Positions 1 to 5,221 of a DNA stretch of 9,544 nucleotides are shown one piece after another; the stretch's first letter is position 1, and every line of letters begins with the position of its first letter. The notes beneath the pieces were generated by a model. It was not told the DNA's origin. It saw nothing but the letters and a program-made list of their open reading frames with translations, and searched no databases. The stretch is taken from positions 1-9,544 of the forward strand of contig JAJPXR010000016.1 in NCBI GenBank assembly GCA_021205375.1, written 5' to 3'. This DNA is from Clostridiales bacterium (GTDB taxonomy: Bacteria > Bacillota > Clostridia > Oscillospirales > Oscillospiraceae). The position numbers and the translations under genes were made by a program.

Positions 1-20
1 CCCCCAATATATTTTGTCAA

Positions 21-116
21 TCATAACTTTTTATTTAGGCTTACAAAAATAGGCGTGGTGCGATTATTTGCTATCGTAGTAAACGCTTCCACATCATATT
101 CTTCATAAACCCACAT
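21..116 (-). other. Unrecognised 31-codon open frame in the leftmost gap
   Basis: The first 334 bases of the window contain no recognisable gene. Apart from the terminator near 155-210, the only thing of note is this short minus-strand frame from an ATG at 116 to TGA at 21. It would encode a plain mixed-composition peptide starting MWVYEEYDVEAF. No Shine-Dalgarno sequence precedes the ATG, and the frame stays open upstream to a stop just past the terminator, so it could be the decayed tail of an older gene or chance. It lies downstream of the terminator and is therefore not expected to belong to the sirtuin operon. Confidence 0.15.
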
Positions 117-154
117 TTGATTGTGAGAAACTGTCACATCTACGGTGCTGAATT

Positions 155-210
155 ACAAAAGAAAACCTGGCAGGTCGCCACAAGTTCTGTGCCGATCTGC
201 CAGGTTCGTT
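155..210 (-). terminator. Intrinsic terminator of the sirtuin-PARG operon, probably bidirectional
   Basis: The arms AACCTGGCAG (164-173) and CTGCCAGGTT (197-206) are perfect 10-bp inverted repeats. Between them a weaker inner stem can form (GGCACA against TGTGGC, one mismatch). Read on the minus strand the second arm runs into TTTTCTTTTG, the U-rich tract expected of a Rho-independent terminator. Read on the plus strand the other arm runs into TTCGTTTTGT, so it may also stop transcription from the left. It lies about 130 bases past the PARG stop codon and marks the end of the operon. Confidence 0.8.
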
Positions 211-334
211 TTGTATGTTGTCCTTTGTTCTTCCTGCGCCCTAATATTCACGCAAAGCCTGTTGTTGCAGCGAAACGCTCAGCAAGTTTTGAAATCCAGG
301 TACGGGTCACGCCCATCCGTTCCTCCTTTGTTTC

Positions 335-1342
335 TCAGCCACGAGAGAAATTCCGGCAAAACTCCCTGTAGTTGTAATCCTTCCCCGGACGGCAGAGAAC
401 CGCAAACTGAATGGAATCAAACAGTTTATCGCTGTCTGTTCCGGCATAGGAGAACTCCCGGATGGCACGGGCGAACAAATCGGAGACAAGCGCCGCATCG
501 TTCCCGTACACACCGCAGCCGAAAGCCCCCAGAATCAGGTGGCGATAGCCCTGAGACGCCGCCACCAGCAGCATCCCCTGGATACGCCGGCAGAGCATTT
601 CCTCATACTCCTGCTGGCTCATCCCCTCCAGGCCCAGCCGCACCATCGGGGCGGCGCAGCTCATGACGGAGATGGGAAGCGGATGGTCAAGCAGCTCTGA
701 TGTAGCGTCTTTGATGACTTCTACGTTGGGTGAAATCAGCACGCCGTCGGACCCCATGCGGGTCTTTCTGGCGTTGTTGTAGTCATAGTACCGCTTTGCG
801 TCTCCGCTCTCCAGAGACAGCAGCAGGGATGTCCTCCGGCAGAGGTCCTCCTCCTGAGCGCTGGCCCCGTTCCGGGTCTGGCCGCCGGGCCGGGTGGCGC
901 TGGCCAGATTCAGCACCAGGATTTTGGGCGCAGGGTCTCCCGCGCTTTTCAGGCGCTGATATTGTTTCTGCGCCAGGACGAGAGCATCCTCGTTTTCGCA
1001 GCCGAAGGCGCAGACGATGCCATGCTCCTGCGGTTCTTCCTGCTCCGTGGCAGCGAGCGATGCAAGCTCCTCCGGCAGAAACACCTGAATCTCCCGCATC
1101 TGCTCCGGTGAGAAGGCAAGCTGCACATCCCGCCCATCCCTGGAGCAGCCACCCTGTTCCAGGATGGCCAGCGTGTCCTCCAGTATCGCAATGTTCTTCT
1201 TTTTGCGCATTTCCTTCTGCCGTTCCCGCTCCTGAATTTCCTCCTCAGAGAGACCCTGGTACTCCCGCGCACGCATCTGCGCCGCCAGTTGCTTGAGCCG
1301 TTCCTCTTCGGATACTGCCTGACTGGTATTCTGTTCAGCCAT
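335..1342 (-). CDS. Bacterial-type poly(ADP-ribose) glycohydrolase (DUF2263/TIGR02452 macrodomain family)
   Basis: A 335-residue protein predicted to remove ADP-ribose or its polymers, the eraser to the neighbouring sirtuin writers. Seen: residues 131-162 carry the PARG signature (LNLASATRPGG, then AQEEDLCRR), with tandem glutamates E154/E155 where bacterial PARGs place the catalytic pair. Residues 262-271 hold the glycine-rich GAFGCGVYGN loop typical of the ADP-ribose diphosphate pocket. The usual third Gly of the GGG-x(6-8)-QEE signature is Gln145. Residues 10-50 are a highly charged Glu/Arg/Lys helix, possibly coiled-coil, before the family's usual LAILEQGG segment. I chose the ATG at 1342 because AAAGGAGG lies 8 nt upstream inside the preceding sirtuin gene; the start overlaps that gene's stop by 8 nt, which implies translational coupling. 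An in-frame non-ATG start at 1366 is less likely. Family assignment is firm; substrate is inferred. Confidence 0.88.
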   Translation of the reverse strand: MAEQNTSQAVSEEERLKQLAAQMRAREYQGLSEEEIQERERQKEMRKKKNIAILEDTLAILEQGGCSRDGRDVQLAFSPEQMREIQVFLPEELASLAATEQEEPQEHGIVCAFGCENEDALVLAQKQYQRLKSAGDPAPKILVLNLASATRPGGQTRNGASAQEEDLCRRTSLLLSLESGDAKRYYDYNNARKTRMGSDGVLISPNVEVIKDATSELLDHPLPISVMSCAAPMVRLGLEGMSQQEYEEMLCRRIQGMLLVAASQGYRHLILGAFGCGVYGNDAALVSDLFARAIREFSYAGTDSDKLFDSIQFAVLCRPGKDYNYREFCRNFSRG

Positions 1343-2090
1343 TTCCAGTTCCTCCTTTGCCGTCAAGCGGCACTTCCGGGGCGTTGCCCTCCCTGTCTTT
1401 CAGTTTCTGAAACACATCGTCACATGGTTCCCGGATGTTCAGGTCAGCCGTGCTGTCAAACCCGGTGTGTCCCGGATTGATTTGGACAATGACGGCGTCT
1501 CTCCGCCGGTAATTCCAATAGGCGCTCCCATAATAGCCGTTGGTTCCGATCACAAGAATCAAATCCGCCTTGGAGATCCACTCCTGCGCCTTTTTCACGC
1601 CCTCGTCCCAAAGCCCAATGTGGCTGTAAAGCTCCCAGGGCAGGATCGTCCCGCCGCAGGATTCACACTTGGGCAGTTCCTCCTGGTCCCATATCTCATA
1701 ACCGTCGTAGTGCCGCCCGCATTTGGAGCAGCGATTGATTTGACAACTGCCCTGAATTTCCGCCACGTTTTTGGAACCGGCCATCGTGTGCATACAGTCC
1801 TCGTTGGTGGTGATGATTCCAATCAGCTTTCCCGCCTCCTCCAACTCCCGGAGGGCGTAATGGCTGGGGCTGGGGTGATAGTGGTGCATGGTTTTGACGT
1901 AGGAGCGCAAAAAGCGGTCGCTCCCGAACCCACCTGGCCGGATGCTGCGGGAGAGCTGCCCATAGGTCACGCCGCCGCCGGAAAGAGAGATCCCGGCGCC
2001 GGTGATGGCCACCATAGCGTGGCTTTGGTCAATGTAGTCGGCTAACTGTTGGATTTTGTCCTCATTTTGACCGCCTCTGGAAAATCTCAT
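1335..2090 (-). CDS. Class M-like (SirTM) sirtuin, copy B
   Basis: A 251-residue sirtuin, predicted NAD-dependent protein ADP-ribosyltransferase. Seen: Rossmann motif TGAGIS at 30-35, TTNEDCMH at 94-101, zinc-ribbon cysteines C121, C124, C142, C145, and IGTNG and QINPG in the C-terminal half. The catalytic His position (normally in an E-L-H-G context) is Gln113 in EIQGS. It also has Glu at the usually hydrophobic position of N-I-D. It is roughly 70% identical by eye to copy A just upstream. Its start differs from that copy: the aligned initiator ATG is GAG here and the ribosome site is degraded, so translation must begin upstream, at ATG 2090 (AGGA 10 nt before it) or GTG 2099. The tail is about a dozen residues longer than copy A and contains the PARG ribosome site. 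Target unknown. Confidence 0.85.
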   Translation of the reverse strand: MRFSRGGQNEDKIQQLADYIDQSHAMVAITGAGISLSGGGVTYGQLSRSIRPGGFGSDRFLRSYVKTMHHYHPSPSHYALRELEEAGKLIGIITTNEDCMHTMAGSKNVAEIQGSCQINRCSKCGRHYDGYEIWDQEELPKCESCGGTILPWELYSHIGLWDEGVKKAQEWISKADLILVIGTNGYYGSAYWNYRRRDAVIVQINPGHTGFDSTADLNIREPCDDVFQKLKDREGNAPEVPLDGKGGTGNG

Positions 2091-2095
2091 CAGGC

Positions 2096-2125
2096 TCACA
2101 TCCTATCTTTATCCCGTTCAGCCAT
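2096..2125 (-). pseudogene. Nine-codon vestige of a PARG gene start left by tandem duplication
   Basis: Immediately across the stop of sirtuin copy A, an ATG at 2125 opens a reading frame beginning M-A-E and closing at TGA after nine codons. The surrounding 15 bases (2116-2130) are identical to 1333-1347, where the same ATG starts the intact PARG gene over the stop of sirtuin copy B. The simplest explanation is that copy A once sat directly before a PARG gene and a duplicated sirtuin now separates them. The vestige's TGA overlaps the possible GTG start of copy B, so it could still act in reinitiation. Homology to the PARG start is seen; the history is inferred. Confidence 0.55.
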
Positions 2126-2816
2126 TTCCACGCCGCAGCTTTTTCAGACTTTGAAAGACATCATCGGAGTTCTGGCGAATGTTCAGATTGGCTACGCTGT
2201 CAAACCCTGTACGTCCCGGATTGATTTGAACGATGGTCGCGTCTCTCCGCCGATTACTCCAGTAAACGTCTCCGTAGTTGCCCCGCGTTCCGATGACAAG
2301 AATCAAATCCGCTTTTGAAATCCATTCCCTGGCTTTTCTGACATCCGCATCCCACAGACCGATATGGCTGTACAGCGGCCAGGGAAGAATCTCCCCGCCG
2401 CAGACCTGACACCGGGGCAGTTCGTCCTGCTTCCAAATCTCATAGCCATCAGAATGGCGGCCGCACTTGGAACAGCAGTTGACCTGGAGGCTGCCCTGTA
2501 TCTCGGCCACGTTCTTGGAACCGGCAATCGTGTGCATACAGTCCACGTTTGTGGTGATGATGCCGGTGAGCTTGCCCTCCGCTTCCAGGTCTGCCAGGGC
2601 ATAGTGAGCAAAACTGGGGTGGTAAGAGAACATCGTCTCCAGATAGGTGGGCAGGAAAGAACCTTCGTCGGAGCCTCGTCTGCCGCTGCCCCTGCTGGCG
2701 AAACGCATCTGCCCATACGTGACCCCTCCGCCACCAACGGAAATGCCCGCGCCGGTGGTGGCAACGATGCTGCTGCTCTGGTCAATATAATCAGCTAACT
2801 GCTGTATTTTGTCCAT
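2118..2816 (-). CDS. Class M-like (SirTM) sirtuin, copy A
   Basis: A 232-residue NAD-dependent sirtuin-fold protein, predicted ADP-ribosyltransferase. Seen: TGAGIS at 21-26, a glycine-rich GGGGVTYGQ loop at 28-36, TTNVDCMH at 88-95, zinc cysteines C115, C118, C136, C139, then ILPWPLYSHIGLWD at 143-156, VIGTRG and QINPG. The residue equivalent to the catalytic histidine of deacylases is Gln107 in EIQGS. I chose ATG 2816 because AAAGGAG sits 8 nt before it. An in-frame ATG at 2843 with a weaker AAGGGCAG upstream would add nine residues that align with the N-terminus of copy B, so it remains possible. It follows copy C with a gap of 13 to 40 nt depending on start. Sirtuin assignment is firm; the transferase activity is inferred from the His-to-Gln change and context. 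Confidence 0.87.
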   Translation of the reverse strand: MDKIQQLADYIDQSSSIVATTGAGISVGGGGVTYGQMRFASRGSGRRGSDEGSFLPTYLETMFSYHPSFAHYALADLEAEGKLTGIITTNVDCMHTIAGSKNVAEIQGSLQVNCCSKCGRHSDGYEIWKQDELPRCQVCGGEILPWPLYSHIGLWDADVRKAREWISKADLILVIGTRGNYGDVYWSNRRRDATIVQINPGRTGFDSVANLNIRQNSDDVFQSLKKLRRGNG

Positions 2817-2856
2817 ATTCCGGTCTCCTTTGAATAACCTCATATGCGTACTGCCC

Positions 2857-3582
2857 TTATCCGTTTAAAACTGCGTCCAGCGCTTCGGCTGCATCTGCCC
2901 GGATGTTCAGGTCGGCCATTTGGTCGAACTGCGTCGCAGACGGGTTGATCTGCACCAGCTTTGTCCCGGCTCTCATACGGCTGAGATATTCCTCGCTGCG
3001 GAAGCCAGTTGTGCCAATGACCAGCACCAAATCCGCCTGGGCAATCAGGTCGGCAGCTTTCCGCATACTTTCCCGCGAGACATCGCTGCCTGCGCCAGAT
3101 TCCCGACAGAACGCCGTCGGCATCAGGGGCGCGCCGCACTTCTCACAGCGGGGCATTTTTCCCTTGTTCCACACCTGATAATCATAGCAGCGCTCGCCGC
3201 AGTCAATGCAGACGTTGTCCCGGAAGCTGCCCTGAAACTCTATCACGTTTTGGGACCCGGCGATGGTGTGCAGGCAGTCCAGATTCTGGGTGACAATGCC
3301 GCAGAGCTTGCCCTGGCGCTCCAACTCCGCCAACTGTTTGTGGACTTTGCTCGGTCCCTTGACAAAGGTGGCGTCCAGAAAGGCGTCCTTCATGACCGCG
3401 TAAAACTTCTCCGGGTTCCTGCGGACATAGGAGGCGGAAAAGATACGCCCGGCGTTCATCCTGCCGACGCTCTGTTTCAACCTGCGCATCCCGTAGAGGT
3501 AGGAAATGCCTGCGCCGGTGACGGCGACGGTCCTGTTACTCTGCTCCATGTACTCTTTTAACTGCTCATATTCCCTTTTCAT
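2857..3582 (-). CDS. Class M-like (SirTM) sirtuin, copy C (divergent)
   Basis: A 241-residue sirtuin, clearly more distant from copies A and B than they are from each other. Seen: TGAGIS at 22-27, TQNLDCLH at 98-105 (the canonical TQN, where A and B have TTN), zinc cysteines C125, C128, C146, C149, VIGTTG at 188-193 and QINPS at 211-215. Gln117 in EFQGS replaces the catalytic His. It lacks the glycine-rich GGGVTYGQ loop of the other copies and the LYSHIGLWD segment after the zinc ribbon, having instead a Cys159-containing stretch, so its acceptor specificity probably differs. The start at 3582 is set by an ATGA overlap of 4 nt with the flavodoxin stop and by GGAGGG 8 nt upstream. That coupling ties its production to the flavodoxin. 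Function as ADP-ribosyltransferase is inferred. Confidence 0.87.
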   Translation of the reverse strand: MKREYEQLKEYMEQSNRTVAVTGAGISYLYGMRRLKQSVGRMNAGRIFSASYVRRNPEKFYAVMKDAFLDATFVKGPSKVHKQLAELERQGKLCGIVTQNLDCLHTIAGSQNVIEFQGSFRDNVCIDCGERCYDYQVWNKGKMPRCEKCGAPLMPTAFCRESGAGSDVSRESMRKAADLIAQADLVLVIGTTGFRSEEYLSRMRAGTKLVQINPSATQFDQMADLNIRADAAEALDAVLNG

Positions 3583-4037
3583 GTTTGATTCCCTCCAAGC
3601 CACTTTCCGACCTTTTCTTCATCGCACTTGTTCAAACGAAGCCCAGTGTGAACAATCGCACCCACACAGGCGCTTTTCAGTTGCTCCACTGCCTGCTCTG
3701 GCCCGCTCATTCCACTGGTACAGAATGGATAGACTTCTTTCCCGGAGAAATCATACTGCGAGATAAATGACATCACTAATTGCGGACACTTGCTATACCA
3801 AATCGGGAACCCGATGAGGATACGGTCATAAGAATCGAAATCATCCACTTTACCCGTTACCTTCGGAAGTTCGCTTTCGGCAAATTCCTTTCTGGCAATT
3901 CCAAGCGCAGTGAAATAATTACCATAGTTCTTTTCGCCTTTGATTTCAAACAAATCTCCGTTCGTAATGATTTGGAGCTGTTCTGCCGCCTTTCTCGTTG
4001 CACCAGCTCTCGAATAATACGCAATCAAAGTTTTCAT
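3579..4037 (-). CDS. Flavodoxin-family FMN-binding electron carrier
   Basis: A 152-residue single-domain flavodoxin, of usual length for the short-chain or flavodoxin_4-like group. Seen: N-terminal strand and FMN phosphate loop, IAYYSRAGATRKAAEQL (residues 5-21), in place of the classic S/T-x-T-G-x-T. Then come GFPIWYSKCP (76-85), the usual first flavin-stacking loop, and FCTSGMSGP (105-113), the second. It is expected to be a cytosolic low-potential electron carrier or small quinone/flavin reductase. GGAGAG lies 9 nt before the ATG. Its stop overlaps the start of sirtuin copy C by 4 nt, so the two are likely translated together. Such coupling fits the redox enzymes found in published SirTM operons, but the physiological partner here is unknown. 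Confidence 0.88.
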   Translation of the reverse strand: MKTLIAYYSRAGATRKAAEQLQIITNGDLFEIKGEKNYGNYFTALGIARKEFAESELPKVTGKVDDFDSYDRILIGFPIWYSKCPQLVMSFISQYDFSGKEVYPFCTSGMSGPEQAVEQLKSACVGAIVHTGLRLNKCDEEKVGKWLGGNQT

Positions 4038-4077
4038 AACGAAATTCTCTCCATAGCGATGTGTCGTATCATGCGTA

Positions 4078-4117
4078 AGCGCCCGCCGGAGAACAGTTCT
4101 CTTCTTCGGTGGGCGCT
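4078..4117 (-). other. Nested hairpin between nitroreductase and flavodoxin genes
   Basis: In the 93-nt gap, AGCGCCCGCCG (4078-4088) pairs with CGGTGGGCGCT (4107-4117) over 11 positions with one mismatch. Directly inside, GAGAACAGTTCTC (4089-4101) is a 13-base palindrome forming its own stem, leaving a 5-nt purine bulge on one side of the minus-strand RNA. No U-tract follows in the minus direction, so it does not look like a Rho-independent terminator. It may be an mRNA-stabilising or processing element, or a partial attenuator setting different levels of the genes before and after it. Confidence 0.55.
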
Positions 4118-4130
4118 GTCGGTTGAGCGA

Positions 4131-4661
4131 TTAGATATAATTCGCGCTGAGAGACACAGACAGTTCCCTCGGCTCCGGGCTTCCGCTGAGGCTGTAGCCA
4201 AATGCTGCGGCAGAGACAGGCTTAAAGCCCTCCGGAATCCCCATCTTCGCGCACAGCTCCGGGTTCCTGCCCAGGGCCTGCACAGCTCCCCAGAGGTAAA
4301 TGTTGTCCACCCCGGCATCCGTGGCCGCAATCAGCATATTTTCGATGACGCAGGCGGCGTTGGCATATTCCACACCGGGGGCCATCTGCTTGGGTGCGGC
4401 AGAGACAAAGACCGCGACGGGCGCGCCGTAGAAGAAATCCCGCGGTTCGATCTTCATGGCGGCGGCAGTGGACTGGTTGATGGCATCGAGGATGTCCTTA
4501 CTGCGGCAGACCGTCAGGTGCAGGGAATCCCGCTGGTTGCCACCGATGGGAGCCTGACAGCCCGCCTTCACGATGGTATCGACCAGTTCATCCGGCACAG
4601 CCTTGTTCGGGTCGAAGTTCCTCGTTGATTTTCTTTTTGCAATGGCTTCCAATGTTTGCAT
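4131..4661 (-). CDS. Nitroreductase-family FMN flavoprotein
   Basis: A 176-residue member of the nitroreductase superfamily, FMN-dependent enzymes that reduce nitro compounds, quinones or flavins with NAD(P)H, normally as cytosolic dimers. Seen: the N-terminal phosphate-contacting signature AIAKRKSTRNFDP (6-18), the APIGGNQR segment (37-44) that contributes FMN contacts, a central FYGAPVAVFVSA strand (77-88), an Ala/Asn helix ANAACVIENMLIAA (100-113) typical of the dimer core, and YLWGAVQAL (122-130). The C-terminus retains the PVSAAAFGYS segment. Length is at the short end of the family. The start at 4661 follows AAGGAGG with 7-nt spacing; a longer frame from 4736 would overlap the upstream gene and lacks this site. 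It is the second gene of the sirtuin operon, 47 nt after the cysteine-cluster gene. Substrate not predictable. Confidence 0.9.
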   Translation of the reverse strand: MQTLEAIAKRKSTRNFDPNKAVPDELVDTIVKAGCQAPIGGNQRDSLHLTVCRSKDILDAINQSTAAAMKIEPRDFFYGAPVAVFVSAAPKQMAPGVEYANAACVIENMLIAATDAGVDNIYLWGAVQALGRNPELCAKMGIPEGFKPVSAAAFGYSLSGSPEPRELSVSLSANYI

Positions 4662-4708
4662 AGAGAATACCTCCTTACGACAGGTCGCGTGATAAAATTG
4701 CAGTGCCT

Positions 4709-5020
4709 TTACAACGTACTTTTGTCCCTGTCCCACAGCCGGAAGGTCTGCACATAGGTACAGTCCTTCGGCAGAGACGGATTGAACAGCGCCGTGAACA
4801 AACCGACCTTCCCGCAGTGTTTACACTTGCGGAAACGATCGTCGAAAACCCGGCACAGATGGGTTTTCGTGTCCAGATGCTCACAGGGGTCATTGTAGTG
4901 GATGATGACCTTACCGCCCGGCCCGACGGAACGTGTATAACAGCATTTGCCACAGCAGTTACACAGAGAGTCCCAGTCCTTCCGCCACTTGAGCCACGCT
5001 CTGAAAATTTGGAGCAGCAT
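4709..5020 (-). CDS. YkgJ-like cysteine cluster protein
   Basis: A 103-residue protein with ten cysteines. Seen: CNCCGKCC at 20-27, then C46 (PCEHLD), C56 (LCRVFDDR), C66 and C69 (CKHC), and C87. The order C-x-C-C-G-x-C-C, P-C-x-x-L-D, C-x-V-F/Y-x-x-R matches the YkgJ/UPF0153 zinc- or iron-chelating family, whose molecular role is mostly unknown. I start at ATG 5020 because GGGAGG lies 8 nt upstream; an in-frame ATG at 5083 would add 21 residues but has no ribosome site. It is the first gene after the promoter at 5113-5141, with a leader of about 86 nt. Leading a redox and ADP-ribosylation operon, it could be a metal-thiol sensor or substrate, which is speculation. Confidence 0.82.
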   Translation of the reverse strand: MLLQIFRAWLKWRKDWDSLCNCCGKCCYTRSVGPGGKVIIHYNDPCEHLDTKTHLCRVFDDRFRKCKHCGKVGLFTALFNPSLPKDCTYVQTFRLWDRDKSTL

Positions 5021-5112
5021 ACTGAACACCTCCCTGCGGCATCGGCGCCGTTGAACCGCAACGTAGTAATGACCTACCGCCATGCGTTGTGCGACAGATG
5101 TTGTACATTACT

Positions 5113-5141
5113 ATTGTATGATACAAAGGAGCCTTTATCAA
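5113..5141 (-). promoter_or_regulatory. Sigma-A type promoter of the sirtuin operon
   Basis: On the minus strand TTGATA (5141-5136) and TACAAT (5118-5113) are separated by exactly 17 bases. Each differs from consensus by one position (TTGACA, TATAAT). The start of transcription would fall near 5106, about 86 nt before the first gene. No equally good promoter is visible elsewhere between here and the terminator, so this probably drives all seven genes. Confidence 0.75.
5114..5126. promoter_or_regulatory. Operator-like 13-bp palindrome over the -10 box
   Basis: TTGTATGATACAA is a perfect inverted repeat of 6 bp around one central base, lying across the spacer and -10 element of the operon promoter. 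A further TTGTAC at 5101-5106 adds a related half-site near the predicted start of transcription. A dimeric regulator bound here would block RNA polymerase, so repression is the natural reading. No regulator gene is in the window. Confidence 0.5.
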
Positions 5142-5221
5142 GCAACAATGGGGAATAAATGTCGCATCATGCGCCTGTCCCGCCACATGGACTTTTTTAC
5201 AAAATTCGATTTACATCAACA

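Noticed and set aside
335..3582. Anti-phage defence or toxin-antitoxin pair (SIR2-based defence such as Thoeris, or DarTG-like)
   Set aside because: The sirtuins are short single-domain enzymes with a zinc ribbon and Gln in place of the catalytic His, without SLOG, TIR or other sensor domains. The PARG is not fused to or paired with a DarT-like protein. The redox gene context fits a SirTM-type system better, although defence cannot be excluded.
4078..4117. Rho-independent terminator after the nitroreductase gene
   Set aside because: The hairpin is strong, but the minus-strand sequence after it is TTACGCATGATACG, with no U-run, and no promoter is visible before the flavodoxin gene.
3780..4628. 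Long plus-strand open frame of 282 codons opposite the flavodoxin and nitroreductase genes
   Set aside because: It runs antisense across two clear family members and a gap, has no ribosome site and encodes Arg/Leu-rich low-likelihood protein. It is a by-product of codon bias on the other strand.
5163..5173. Palindrome CGCATCATGCG as terminator or operator after the SDR gene
   Set aside because: It is only 5 bp per arm with no U-tract, and it lies upstream of the sirtuin promoter's -35 without an obvious role.
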